Below are positions 1-7,858 of a stretch of DNA of 64,000 nt, one piece after another. The position numbers and the translations under genes are program-made. The notes below the pieces were generated by a model. It did no database searches, was not told the DNA's origin, and was given only the letters and a program-made list of their open reading frames with translations. How positions within the stretch are numbered: position 1 is the first letter of the stretch; each line of letters starts with the position of its first letter. The stretch is from Simiduia curdlanivorans (GTDB lineage Bacteria; Pseudomonadota; Gammaproteobacteria; Pseudomonadales; Cellvibrionaceae), in contig NZ_JAUFQG010000004.1 in the NCBI RefSeq assembly GCF_030409605.1, forward strand, positions 992,001-1,056,000, read 5' to 3'.

Positions 1-1164
1 AGAATGTTGGCCATTGGTGCCCACCTCGCCCCAAATCACCGGGCCTGTGTGGTGCTCTAAATAGCCGCCATGTAAGTAGGCGCCTTTGCCGTTGCTTTCC
101 ATATCGAGCTGTTGAATATATTTCGTAAAGGCATTGAGATAGTGGTCGTAGGCTAAGATCGCCTGTGACTCAGCGCCCCAAAAATTGATATACCAAACCC
201 CCAGCATGGCCATGATCACTGGCATATTTTCTGTAAGGGGTGCGCTGGCAAAGTGTTCGTCCATAGCTGCGGCGCCGGCGCGCAAGGCATTAAAATGATC
301 CATGCCGCAGGCGAGGGCAATGGGCAAGCCGATAGCAGACCAAAGTGAATAGCGACCACCCACCCAATCCCACATGGGGAAGATATTGTTGGCATCTATG
401 CCGAAGGCCTTTACCTTTTCAAGGTTCACACTAACGGCAACAAAATGTTTTGCTACGGCGGCCTCATCCGCTAGGCTCGATAGCAACCATTGGCGAGCGG
501 AATTGGCATTGGTGAGTGTTTCGGTGGTGGTAAAGGTTTTTGACGCCACAATAAACAAGGTGCGCGCTGGGCTTAATTCTTTTAGCGTTTCGCTCAGGTC
601 GGAGGCATCCACATTGGAGACAAAGTGCACGCGTAGACCTGGCTTATGAAAGGGCGTTAATGCCTGAGTAACCATGTTTGGGCCCAGGTCTGAGCCGCCT
701 ATGCCGATGTTCACCACATCGGTGATGGTCTCGCCCGTGAAGCCTTGCCATTGCCCCGAATGCACGGCAGCTACGAACTCCGTCATTTGCGCGATCACGG
801 CATCAACGTCGCGCAGATGTTCGGGCAGTTCACCTAGCTGCGAGCGCAGCGCCACGTGCAGCACTTGGCGTTTCTCGGTGCTGTTAATGGTTTCACCCCG
901 GTACATGGCCTTGACCCGCTCAGCTAGGCCGCGCTCTTTGGCTAGTTGGGCAAGGAGCGTCAGGCCGACATCATCTATGCGGTTCTTGGCGAAATCTAGG
1001 TGGATGCCTGCAGCTTTTAAACTGTATTTTTCAGCCCGCGCTGAATCCTGTGTAAATAAATCTGCGATGGGTTGATTTGAGATGGCCTTTTGATGAGCGG
1101 CGAGCGCCGACCAGCTCGGTGCCTGATTAGGGGCCTTTGCATCGGGGTTGGTTGAATTTGTCAT
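1..1164 (-). CDS. pgi: Glucose-6-phosphate isomerase, N-terminal part (cut by window edge)
   Basis: Interconverts glucose-6-phosphate and fructose-6-phosphate in the cytoplasm (glycolysis/gluconeogenesis). The minus strand reads from ATG at 1164 (MTNSTNPDAKAPNQAPSWSA) without a stop to base 1, giving about 388 of the usual ~550 residues. The SIS-type sugar-phosphate segment VNIGIGGSDLGP, the stretch FVSNVDASD and the motif WDWVGGRYSLWSAIG are typical of Pgi. The start codon follows a purine-rich stretch on the minus strand. The C-terminus with the remaining catalytic residues lies outside the window. The family assignment is firm. Confidence 0.96.
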   Translation of the reverse strand, partial: MTNSTNPDAKAPNQAPSWSALAAHQKAISNQPIADLFTQDSARAEKYSLKAAGIHLDFAKNRIDDVGLTLLAQLAKERGLAERVKAMYRGETINSTEKRQVLHVALRSQLGELPEHLRDVDAVIAQMTEFVAAVHSGQWQGFTGETITDVVNIGIGGSDLGPNMVTQALTPFHKPGLRVHFVSNVDASDLSETLKELSPARTLFIVASKTFTTTETLTNANSARQWLLSSLADEAAVAKHFVAVSVNLEKVKAFGIDANNIFPMWDWVGGRYSLWSAIGLPIALACGMDHFNALRAGAAAMDEHFASAPLTENMPVIMAMLGVWYINFWGAESQAILAYDHYLNAFTKYIQQLDMESNGKGAYLHGGYLEHHTGPVIWGEVGTNGQHS

Positions 1165-1266
1165 GGGCTCTCCCTTTTGGCCTGCTAAACTCTGTGACTT
1201 ATTTAACGTATAAGAAAATGTTGTGCTTGTGGATATTTATCAAGCCTAGCCAGTGAGTGGCACCTG

Positions 1267-1308
1267 ATTGATGGTACCCGATTAATAGTACCCGATTAAT
1301 AGTACCCG
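1267..1308. repeat. Three tandem 14-bp repeats upstream of mscS
   Basis: Three consecutive copies of a 14-mer lie at 1267-1280, 1281-1294 and 1295-1308. The last two are identical (ATTAATAGTACCCG); the first differs at two positions. They lie in the 225-bp divergent intergenic region between pgi and mscS. They could be a slippage product or repeated operator half-sites; the sequence does not decide. Confidence 0.7.
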
Positions 1309-1389
1309 AGATGTTCGCCGCAAACAGCAAGGCGTGTGATTATTTAATACAATCGGCTTTTCGATCATGACAGAGGCAAGGGAACGACC

Positions 1390-2205
1390 ATGGAAAGTGA
1401 ACTCGAACAGATGACAGAAGTCTATAAAATGGCGACTGAGTTTTTAGTGAACTACAGCTTTCAGATCATTGGCGCCGTTATCATTCTGCTAATCGGGCTT
1501 TTCGTCGCCAGTAAAATTGGCAAGATAGTCCAGCGCTTGTGTTTGGCAAAAAATATTGATGTCACGCTAAGTCATTTTATTGGCAGCACGGTCAAGATTA
1601 TTGTGATTGCCATGGTGGCCATTGTAGCGCTAGGTAAGCTCGGTATCAGTGTGACGCCGTTTGTGGCGGCCATAGGCGCATTAACCTTTGGTATATCGCT
1701 GGCTGCGCAGGGCTTAATTGCCAACTACGGCGCGGGTTTCAACATTATTATTGGCCGTCCCTTTGTGGTTGGCGATACCATTTCCGTTTGTGGCGTGAGT
1801 GGCCAAGTGACGCAAGTGAAACTGGGTTTAACCAAATTGGTAAATGAAGACAATATCACCATCACAATTCCCAACAAGCATATCATTGGCGAAATATTGC
1901 ACAATTCAAACGCCTATACCTTGGTGGAGGCGTCGGTGGGCATCGCCTATGGCTCTGATCTAGACGCCGCATTAGCTGTGATTGACGCGGCGATCAAAAG
2001 CGTAAACACCATGCCCGAAGACATAAGCCCCCTAGTTGGCATAGAGAGTTTTGGCGATAGCAGTGTCAATATTGGCTATCGTTACAAGGTGCACACGGAA
2101 AAATTATTTCTATCGAAATTTGCTGTGAATAAAGCGATTTTTGCTGCGCTTAAGCAACACAATATTGAAATACCCTTCCCACAGCGCGAAGTGAAAATGT
2201 TGTAA
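1390..2205 (+). CDS. mscS: Small-conductance mechanosensitive channel MscS
   Basis: Homoheptameric inner-membrane channel that opens on membrane tension and releases solutes after osmotic downshock. The 271-residue product is close to the E. coli length. Three hydrophobic segments (about residues 22-43, 62-82 and 90-115) precede a soluble domain. The third carries the Gly/Ala-rich pore helix (GALTFGISLAAQGLIANYGAG), followed by RPFVVGDTI, the usual start of the beta domain. A purine-rich stretch lies upstream of ATG 1390. It is monocistronic, divergent from pgi, and ends in a terminator shared with the convergent gene. Confidence 0.93.
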   Translation: MESELEQMTEVYKMATEFLVNYSFQIIGAVIILLIGLFVASKIGKIVQRLCLAKNIDVTLSHFIGSTVKIIVIAMVAIVALGKLGISVTPFVAAIGALTFGISLAAQGLIANYGAGFNIIIGRPFVVGDTISVCGVSGQVTQVKLGLTKLVNEDNITITIPNKHIIGEILHNSNAYTLVEASVGIAYGSDLDAALAVIDAAIKSVNTMPEDISPLVGIESFGDSSVNIGYRYKVHTEKLFLSKFAVNKAIFAALKQHNIEIPFPQREVKML

Positions 2206-2301
2206 ACGCCTGTGAGCGAGGAAAACCAGATAGGAAGGATAGGAAGATCGAAGGGATAGGAAGATAAATAGGTAGACAGCTAAGCAGGCAAAACCTTAAA
2301 A

Positions 2302-2333
2302 AAAGGCGCTGAGTTTACTCGGCGCCTTTTTCG
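2302..2333. terminator. Bidirectional rho-independent terminator
   Basis: An AAAGGCGC/GCGCCTTT stem with inner GAG/CTC pairing has an A-run before and a T-run after it. It sits between convergent mscS (stop 2205) and the minus-strand gene ending at 2357, so it can serve both. Confidence 0.85.
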
Positions 2334-2356
2334 TTGAGTCCGCTCGACCTTATGTC

Positions 2357-2896
2357 TTACAACATAGCTACCAACTCGGGGTTAGCCTCTGGCTTAGCAA
2401 GGTGATTTGCGTAATTGCTTAACGTTTTAATGGTGACAATTAATATCAGATCATACACATTGCGTTTGCTGAAACCCGCAGCATAAAAAGCGCTAAGTTG
2501 CTCATCTTTGAGCCAGCCGCGCTGGTCGACAATGGCCTTCACTAAGTCGACTAACGCTCTATCCTTTGCGTCTTCAATGGTCGCCCCTTCGGTGATGGCC
2601 GTTATGGTTTGCGCCTTAGCCTTATGCATTTTGGCAAAAGCGCCATGTGCCACAGTGCAGAAATCACACTGGTTATACACACTCACGGCGAGCAACGCGA
2701 CTTGTTGTTGGGGCGCGCTTAAGTCGGTTTTATCCAGTAAGTCGGTTAGGTAGGCGTAGGCATCAATGGTGTAGGGCGCCTCAGCCATGTAGCCGAATAA
2801 GTTAGGCACGAAGCCGTACTTAGCTTTGACGCCGGTCAGGACGGCTTTTGCATCGCCTTCGGCTGTTTCTGGGGTATAGAGGGTAAATGCGTTCAT
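2357..2896 (-). CDS. Carboxymuconolactone decarboxylase / AhpD-like protein
   Basis: 179 residues of the all-alpha CMD/AhpD superfamily. The diagnostic CxxC-x3-H motif is present (QCDFCTVAHG; C77, C80, H84). In AhpD-type members this motif supports peroxide-linked thiol redox chemistry, while classical decarboxylases lack the CxxC. The sequence therefore points to a peroxidase-related redox role, not an aromatic-ring pathway; no ring-cleavage genes are nearby. The start (MNAFTLYTPETAEG) is preceded by AGGAGAAC on the minus strand. The adjacent divergent AraC regulator probably controls it (inference from arrangement). Confidence 0.85.
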   Translation of the reverse strand: MNAFTLYTPETAEGDAKAVLTGVKAKYGFVPNLFGYMAEAPYTIDAYAYLTDLLDKTDLSAPQQQVALLAVSVYNQCDFCTVAHGAFAKMHKAKAQTITAITEGATIEDAKDRALVDLVKAIVDQRGWLKDEQLSAFYAAGFSKRNVYDLILIVTIKTLSNYANHLAKPEANPELVAML

Positions 2897-3044
2897 GCTG
2901 TTCTCCTATTACTTGGGGTTTGCGCGCTAGAGGCTGGGCGGTTGCAGCTGTCTAGGCGATCGCGCTATTGCAGGAGGGAATTTACGCTCTATAATTCGGA
3001 CTATGAATGCTTATTAAGTCAGTTATCTTGCTAGAAAGTACATC

Positions 3045-3950
3045 ATGCATCCTTTTTGTGATTTTGTTCGTCTGCTAAGGCTAAACGTCAGTATCTACCA
3101 CAACGCCAAGGTGTGTGGCGCTTGGCATTTAAAGGCACATAACCTCGGTGCCACCTGTTTTCATATCGTTACCCTAGGTGAGTGTTTACTCTCGATACCG
3201 GGTCATCTGGACAAAGCCCTGTTAACAGCTGGGGATCTGGTGATTTTTCCGCGTGAATTTGATCATGTCATGGAGCCGATCAGCGTGGATGAGGGGATTA
3301 GCCCTGTGCCCCAGTGTCATGTCGCCTATGGCGATGGCCGTATCGGCACAGGGGTTTTGTGTGCTGAGGTGAGGTTATTTCACTTATATCGCGATCAATT
3401 ACTGGATGCCCTGCCGCCTTATCTGTTGATACGCAATGATGAGCGCGCGCCGTGGCTGGCCGCTATAACGGGTTTGATAGTAGCCGAGAGCCGGCGCATA
3501 GACACGGCGCCGCCGGTCATTAGCAGCGTTGTGATTGATCGCTTATCGGAGCTGTTGTTCACCTATGCCTTGCGTGATCATCTAACCCAGACCGAACAGC
3601 CGCTAGGCTTTTTGGGTTTATATGCCCACCCGCAATTGAGTAAGGCCATCGCGGCAGTACATGCAGACCCGGCTTATCGCTGGGGCTTGGACAGCCTTGC
3701 TCAGCTCAGCGGTATGTCGCGCACCAGCTTTGCTGAGCACTTTAAATCGGTGAGTGGTTGGACGTTGAATCGATATCTGACCTGGTGGCGTATGCAGCTG
3801 GCCTGGGAGCAGTTGCACGCTGGGCAGAAAGTGCAGGTAGTGGCAGAGGCGGTGGGTTACCAGTCAGAGGCAGCTTTCTCTCGCGTATTCAGCAAGCAGT
3901 TTGGCGTGTCGGCGGGGCAGGTGCGGCGCGGTGAGATTGCTATTGCATAA
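3045..3950 (+). CDS. AraC-family transcriptional regulator (cupin-type sensor)
   Basis: 301 residues. The N-terminal ~190 residues look like the cupin-like effector domain of AraC regulators (AraC_binding_2/cupin_6 type). The last ~100 residues are a double helix-turn-helix AraC domain: LSKAIAAVHADPAYRWGLDSLAQLSGMSR... followed by EAVGYQSEAAFSRVFSKQFGVS, the typical second HTH. Its start lies about 150 bp from that of the divergent CMD-family gene; this arrangement usually means regulation of the neighbour and itself. The Shine-Dalgarno before ATG 3045 is weak, so a slightly different start is possible. The effector is unknown. Confidence 0.88.
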   Translation: MHPFCDFVRLLRLNVSIYHNAKVCGAWHLKAHNLGATCFHIVTLGECLLSIPGHLDKALLTAGDLVIFPREFDHVMEPISVDEGISPVPQCHVAYGDGRIGTGVLCAEVRLFHLYRDQLLDALPPYLLIRNDERAPWLAAITGLIVAESRRIDTAPPVISSVVIDRLSELLFTYALRDHLTQTEQPLGFLGLYAHPQLSKAIAAVHADPAYRWGLDSLAQLSGMSRTSFAEHFKSVSGWTLNRYLTWWRMQLAWEQLHAGQKVQVVAEAVGYQSEAAFSRVFSKQFGVSAGQVRRGEIAIA

Positions 3951-4065
3951 GTTGCATAAGTTGCCTTTTCCGCAGGCCTGCCTTAGTGTGGCTCTTCAAG
4001 CAAGCGGGGCGGAATAACGCAGCGCTGTAGACCTATATTTTTGCTTTCTATTTTAAGGAATTATC

Positions 4066-4440
4066 ATGAGTGACGCTCCCGCGCCGGGCACTAAATTTTC
4101 TGCTCATCCCGCCATGTTTAAGGCTCGCCCCTTTAGCTTCATTCTCTGCCTGTTGTTGTGCGCCGTTGGCGTGGGTATCTTGATATTAATGGTGTGGTAC
4201 GTGAAGTGTAAATCCACCAAGCTGGAAATTGTCGATAATGAAGTGGTGCTTGAGCGCGGGCTGATGAGTAAAGAGCGTATTGAACTAGGCATCGCTAGTA
4301 TTCGCTCGGTGCGCGTTTACCAGAGTTTCTTAAATCGCATTACGGGTGTTGGAAAAATAACGGTATTTACCGCAGGCGATAACCCTGAATTTGAAGTTGA
4401 CGGTATTCCAGAGCCGAACAAATTTCGCGAGTTAACCTGA
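4066..4440 (+). CDS. PH-domain (YdbS/bPH2-like) small membrane protein
   Basis: 124 residues. One strong hydrophobic segment (about residues 24-46, FILCLLLCAVGVGILILMVW) is followed by a short beta-rich domain with KLEIVDNEVVLERGLMSKERIEL and GVGKITVFTAGDN. That pattern matches bacterial PH-like domains (bPH_2), where a membrane anchor precedes the LERG...ERI core. AAGGAA precedes ATG 4066. The following membrane gene starts 15 bp after its stop, so the two are probably co-transcribed. The function of this family is poorly known. Confidence 0.72.
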   Translation: MSDAPAPGTKFSAHPAMFKARPFSFILCLLLCAVGVGILILMVWYVKCKSTKLEIVDNEVVLERGLMSKERIELGIASIRSVRVYQSFLNRITGVGKITVFTAGDNPEFEVDGIPEPNKFRELT

Positions 4441-4455
4441 TAGGCGCCTATTGTT

Positions 4456-4764
4456 ATGACATCAGATATCAAAGACAAAAATGAAGCCAGAAAATTACTC
4501 ATTTTTATTGTCATTATACTTTTTGCTGTTGCTGCAGCGCTATTTTTTATGGTGCCGATGATCAGTGATTTTGTGCAAACAGAATTGGAGCCGGGTGTTG
4601 GTGTTAAACAATCGGCAATTATTTCTTTTTTTATAACAGTTATCACGCTCGCGTTTTTTGCTATTACCGCAGGCGATGGCTTACTCGGCGAGCTGCAATT
4701 TATGCTGGCGGGTTTTTTTGCGTTCTTCGGCGTGCTGTGGTTTTTAATTGCTTGGGTTTTTTAA
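4456..4764 (+). CDS. Small three-segment membrane protein of unknown function
   Basis: 102 residues with a short charged N-terminus (MTSDIKDKNEARK) and three hydrophobic segments: about 14-34, 52-73 and 82-102. The last ends at the C-terminus (FLIAWVF). No family is recognised. It follows the PH-domain gene by 15 bp and probably forms a two-gene operon with it. The MITE-like element begins 14 bp after its stop codon. Confidence 0.65.
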   Translation: MTSDIKDKNEARKLLIFIVIILFAVAAALFFMVPMISDFVQTELEPGVGVKQSAIISFFITVITLAFFAITAGDGLLGELQFMLAGFFAFFGVLWFLIAWVF

Positions 4765-4778
4765 AGGCAGGGCAAGGC

Positions 4779-4992
4779 CACTGCTGTCCCACAAAAACGA
4801 TATGACCATCATTAGGCTTTAAGCCTCACAATAGATGCGACATCTCGGCGTATACTTGGACATGAGTTTGGTGCCCGCACTAGCGACACGACGTGAATAC
4901 ATCCATGTAGTCTCAACACCCGCATCCATGCGGGTGACGGTCGCTAGTACGGGCACCAAACTCTCCCGCGACATAACTGTGGGACAGCAGTG
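4779..4992. mobile_element. MITE-like element, copy 1 (214 bp)
   Basis: A non-coding element bounded by perfect 15-bp terminal inverted repeats, CACTGCTGTCCCACA at 4779 and its complement ending at 4992. It is flanked by a perfect 9-bp direct repeat GGGCAAGGC (4770-4778 and 4993-5001), read as a target-site duplication. Inside, 4864-4887 and 4940-4963 form a 24-nt inverted repeat with one mismatch, enclosing a smaller hairpin at 4918-4935. No transposase is encoded. The second copy at 36358-36572 is in the opposite orientation. A transposase acting in trans is required but none with these ends is in the window. Confidence 0.9.
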
Positions 4993-5012
4993 GGGCAAGG
5001 CGGTAACAGCTA

Positions 5013-5061
5013 ACAGTTTACAGGAAAAGCTGATCGGCTTTTGATTTGTCCTGTAAACTGT
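5013..5061. terminator. Long hairpin downstream of the dat gene
   Basis: A perfect 13-bp inverted repeat (ACAGTTTACAGGA at 5013-5025, complement at 5049-5061) encloses a second stem AAAAGC/GCTTTT. It lies 28 bp beyond the minus-strand dat stop codon. A transcription-stop role is plausible from position, but the T-run is weak, so it may simply be an intergenic palindrome. Confidence 0.45.
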
Positions 5062-5088
5062 AAACTTACCATCCTGTAAGCTTCAATC

Positions 5089-5946
5089 TTAATAATCGTA
5101 ACGATGGGCTTCAAAGGCTTTTTGGGCTTTTAACCACACGTCGCCAATTTGGCCAGTGCCCACAGCTTTGCCATCCACGCTAATGACGGGGGCCACTTCT
5201 TTAGAGGAGCTGGTGATCCACACTTCATCGGCCGCAGCCACTTCTTTCATGGTGACCACACGCTCTTCGACCTTAATGTCGGTGTACTTGCGCAAAATAT
5301 CCAGCAACATTAAGCGGGTGATGCCCGGCAGTATTTGTGTGTCTAACGGCGGCGTGATGACCACGCCATTTTTTACAATAAAGGCATTGCAAGCACTGGC
5401 TTCGGTGAGTTCGTTGTTGGCGTTGTACAAAATGGTTTCGTTATTGCCCTCGGCGTAACCCTTTTGGAAGTGCATGACATTGCCAAGCAGCGCGGTTGAC
5501 TTGATGTGACAACGACGCCAGCGTAAATCTTCCGTGGAGGAAACTTTGTAGCCTTTGGCTTTGGATTTGTCGGCCACCGGTGGTTGAGCAATTTCGAAGG
5601 TAAAGGCAAACAGCGTTGGTTCTACACCCTCTGGGTAAGCGTGGTAGCGCTTGGTATCGGCACCGCGGCTCACGTGTAAATAAATACCTAAATTGCCGTT
5701 GCCGTTTTTTGCCATGAGTTGCTGGCACAGGTCTTTCCACTGCGCGTGATCCCAATCGAAACCAATTTCAATGAGCGCCATGCCCTCTTGCATGCGATCG
5801 ATATGCGGCCCAAAACCCACCAGCTTGCCGCCGTAAGAGGGAATGACCTCATAAATACCATCGCCAAACAAAAAGCCGCGATCTAAGGGCGAGATGCGCG
5901 CTTGGTCGAGGGGTAAATATTCACCGTTTAAATAGCAGATGGACAT
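5089..5946 (-). CDS. dat: D-amino-acid transaminase (PLP class IV)
   Basis: PLP enzyme that moves amino groups between D-amino acids and 2-oxo acids, typically D-alanine + 2-oxoglutarate to pyruvate + D-glutamate. The 285 residues match the family length. Fold-type IV features are visible: DRGFLFGDGIYEV near residue 22, the PLP lysine in CHIKSTALLGN (K149), EASACNAFIVKNG, and the phosphate-binding ILPGITR. A branched-chain or aminodeoxychorismate role is possible for class IV, but the neighbourhood of 5-oxoprolinase and D-glutamate-cyclase genes supports D-amino acids. It follows the DUF4392 gene on the same strand, separated by the 7-bp repeat array. Confidence 0.85.
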   Translation of the reverse strand: MSICYLNGEYLPLDQARISPLDRGFLFGDGIYEVIPSYGGKLVGFGPHIDRMQEGMALIEIGFDWDHAQWKDLCQQLMAKNGNGNLGIYLHVSRGADTKRYHAYPEGVEPTLFAFTFEIAQPPVADKSKAKGYKVSSTEDLRWRRCHIKSTALLGNVMHFQKGYAEGNNETILYNANNELTEASACNAFIVKNGVVITPPLDTQILPGITRLMLLDILRKYTDIKVEERVVTMKEVAAADEVWITSSSKEVAPVISVDGKAVGTGQIGDVWLKAQKAFEAHRYDY

Positions 5947-5974
5947 GATGTATTCCTATGATTCCAATAAAATT

Positions 5975-6036
5975 TTGTAGCTTGTAGCTTGTAGCTTGTA
6001 GCTTGTAGCTTGTAGCTTGTAGCTTGTAGCTTGTAG
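5975..6036. repeat. Heptanucleotide tandem repeat, nearly nine copies
   Basis: TTGTAGC is repeated eight times without error from 5975 to 6030, followed by a partial ninth copy to 6036. The array fills about half of the 119-bp gap between the DUF4392 gene and dat and lies 28 bp upstream of the dat start codon. Arrays of this kind are prone to slippage; being a 7-mer, each gain or loss changes spacing by 7 bp in the dat 5' region. Confidence 0.95.
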
Positions 6037-6065
6037 GGGGCGGCCATCCGCCTTGCAGCCTGTAG

Positions 6066-6917
6066 CTAGATAAACCCCGTCACCTTGCGCAGGTCTGCAA
6101 TCAACTGCAAACCAATTTCAGGTGCGAGTCCGTCTTCGGTTAATTCATTTTTACGGGTGACGCCATCCACGCTGTTGCCGGCGGATAAGTATTCCAATAT
6201 GGCAACCATGTCGATGTGGGCCAGTAAATCTTCTTTTCTGTGCCAACCTAAAAGTGCAATCAAACCGTGCGCGGCCCAGTTGGAAACGTCGGCTATGACT
6301 AGCTCGCTGACTTTGGTAGCAGCCGGAATTATGTCGAGCTTGGATAAAAAGTCGAAGACATTGCCCATGCCAATTTCATTGCCGCCATCGCCGATACCAA
6401 TGGAGGGGCAGTTGGCCAATTCGATAAAGGTATCGAAGCGCGCCGTACCGGCGGAAATATCCTCGCCGCGCATGTTGTGGTAGTGACCGTTTTTCGCAAG
6501 CCCTGGGCGTTCAATGGCAATAATGAGCGACGGCTTGAGCTTATCGAGTGCGGCTAAAACCTTGGCTTCGTGCGCCTGTAAATCATCGGGTTTACCGACC
6601 GAAATTTCATGTACACGGTATTTTTTTGCCAGTTCAGTCGATAGCGGTTTGCCACACACTAACACCGGCGTTAAGCCAATGCGCGCCAAGGTATCGTACA
6701 GCGCGATGGCGCCCACGGGGCCGTCGGTTTCGAAGGTGCCCACCACCGGAAAACCGGTGGCTATGAGTACCGTGCCGGCAGCCTGCTGAATCAGTTGCAC
6801 GGCGCGCTCGCAGTAGCCTGCGGTGAGTGCAGGCTGCAAGTCTTTCATGCCGCGCGGGTTGCGTCGCACCAACATATCTTCGATGGCTTGCGACAGAGTT
6901 AAAGCGTGATCGGTCAT
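6066..6917 (-). CDS. DUF4392 protein, D-glutamate cyclase C-terminal-like
   Basis: 283 residues of the DUF4392 (GLUCM C-terminal) family, which is the C-terminal part of animal D-glutamate cyclase (DGLUCY), an enzyme converting D-glutamate to 5-oxo-D-proline. Recognisable parts are the glycine-rich TVLIATGFPVVGTFETDGP near residue 50, IAIERPGLAKNGHYHNMRG near 135, and PSIGIGDGGNEIGMGNV near 171. ATG 6917 overlaps the pxpC stop by four bases, so translation is probably coupled. The neighbouring 5-oxoprolinase genes make a role upstream of 5-oxoproline cleavage likely (inference). Whether this half alone is catalytic cannot be told from sequence. Confidence 0.82.
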   Translation of the reverse strand: MTDHALTLSQAIEDMLVRRNPRGMKDLQPALTAGYCERAVQLIQQAAGTVLIATGFPVVGTFETDGPVGAIALYDTLARIGLTPVLVCGKPLSTELAKKYRVHEISVGKPDDLQAHEAKVLAALDKLKPSLIIAIERPGLAKNGHYHNMRGEDISAGTARFDTFIELANCPSIGIGDGGNEIGMGNVFDFLSKLDIIPAATKVSELVIADVSNWAAHGLIALLGWHRKEDLLAHIDMVAILEYLSAGNSVDGVTRKNELTEDGLAPEIGLQLIADLRKVTGFI

Positions 6918-7858
6918 GGTGTGCCTTTGGTGAGCGCTTGTTGTTCGCGCCTGCGTTGTTCGAGTAGAAGTTCGGCTTGCGCTTGGTATATGTCCATAGC
7001 TTCAAAGTGTAGATTGGCGCCGGGCATTAGCTGGCCGAGTTTGTATAAATCGCCGCTAAATACCGCGCCTAATTTTGGGTAGCCGCCGATGGTTTGGCGA
7101 TCGTGTAATAACACAATGGGCTGGCCATCGGCCGGCACTTGTATGGCACCTAAACAAATGCCTTCCGAGACGATGCCGCCAATTTCGCATTTAATGGCAG
7201 GCCCGGTTAAGCGATAACCCATGCGGTTGCACTGGTTGCTCACCTCGTAGCTGTTGCTGAAAAATAACGCCTTTTGCGCGGCGCTGAAATGCTGTTCTTG
7301 GTAACCCAAAATAACTCGCACGCTGATGTTCGAGGCGAAGGTTGGTTGGGCCTCTAGCGCTAAATACTGGTCGTCTATCGTGTTTACGGCTTGGCCCAAC
7401 GCGAGCTGATCGCCGGCGGCTAAGGCCTTGCCATTCAGCCCGCCAATGCCTTCGCGCACCACGGTGGCGGTGCTGCCAAATTGTGGCTCGATATCGAAGC
7501 CGCCGGCCACCGCTAGATAGCAGCGCGCGCCCGCTGTGGCAAAGCCGAGCTTTATCTTGTCGCCGGTTCTAACGCTGTGGGTTGCCCAGAGCGGCTTGCT
7601 TTGGCCATTGATGGTTAGTGGCATATTGGCACCGGTAACCGCGAGGCTGGTGTTGGCAAGCGCCTCTAATTCTAGGCCGCCCACGCTGGCTTCAATCAGC
7701 GTCGTGTTATTCGGGTTCTGGCATAGGCGGTTGGCCCAGTAAAAACTGATCTCATCGAGTGGGCCGCCGGTGGTTAAACCTAGGCCGTGTTGGCCGAGGC
7801 GCCCGGCGTCCATGAGAAGGCTTAAAAAGCCGGGCTGGATAACCTTTAAGGCGCTCAT
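6914..7858 (-). CDS. pxpC: 5-oxoprolinase subunit PxpC (biotin-dependent carboxylase-like)
   Basis: Subunit of the bacterial ATP-dependent 5-oxoprolinase PxpABC, which opens 5-oxoproline to glutamate. The 314 residues carry the family pattern: VIQPGFLSLLMDAGRLGQHGLGLTTGGPLDE at the N-terminus, YLAVAGGFD, SEGICLGAIQVPADGQPIVLLHDRQTIGGYPKLG, and a C-terminus with FEAMD. Related domains occur in urea amidolyase and KipA, but the pxpA-pxpB context makes PxpC clear. It overlaps pxpB by four bases at its start and the DUF4392 gene by four at its end. Confidence 0.92.
   Translation of the reverse strand: MSALKVIQPGFLSLLMDAGRLGQHGLGLTTGGPLDEISFYWANRLCQNPNNTTLIEASVGGLELEALANTSLAVTGANMPLTINGQSKPLWATHSVRTGDKIKLGFATAGARCYLAVAGGFDIEPQFGSTATVVREGIGGLNGKALAAGDQLALGQAVNTIDDQYLALEAQPTFASNISVRVILGYQEQHFSAAQKALFFSNSYEVSNQCNRMGYRLTGPAIKCEIGGIVSEGICLGAIQVPADGQPIVLLHDRQTIGGYPKLGAVFSGDLYKLGQLMPGANLHFEAMDIYQAQAELLLEQRRREQQALTKGTP

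Noticed and set aside
4835..5044. 69-residue protein
   Set aside because: The frame runs through the MITE internal palindrome and across its right end, with no ribosome site and no recognisable domain.
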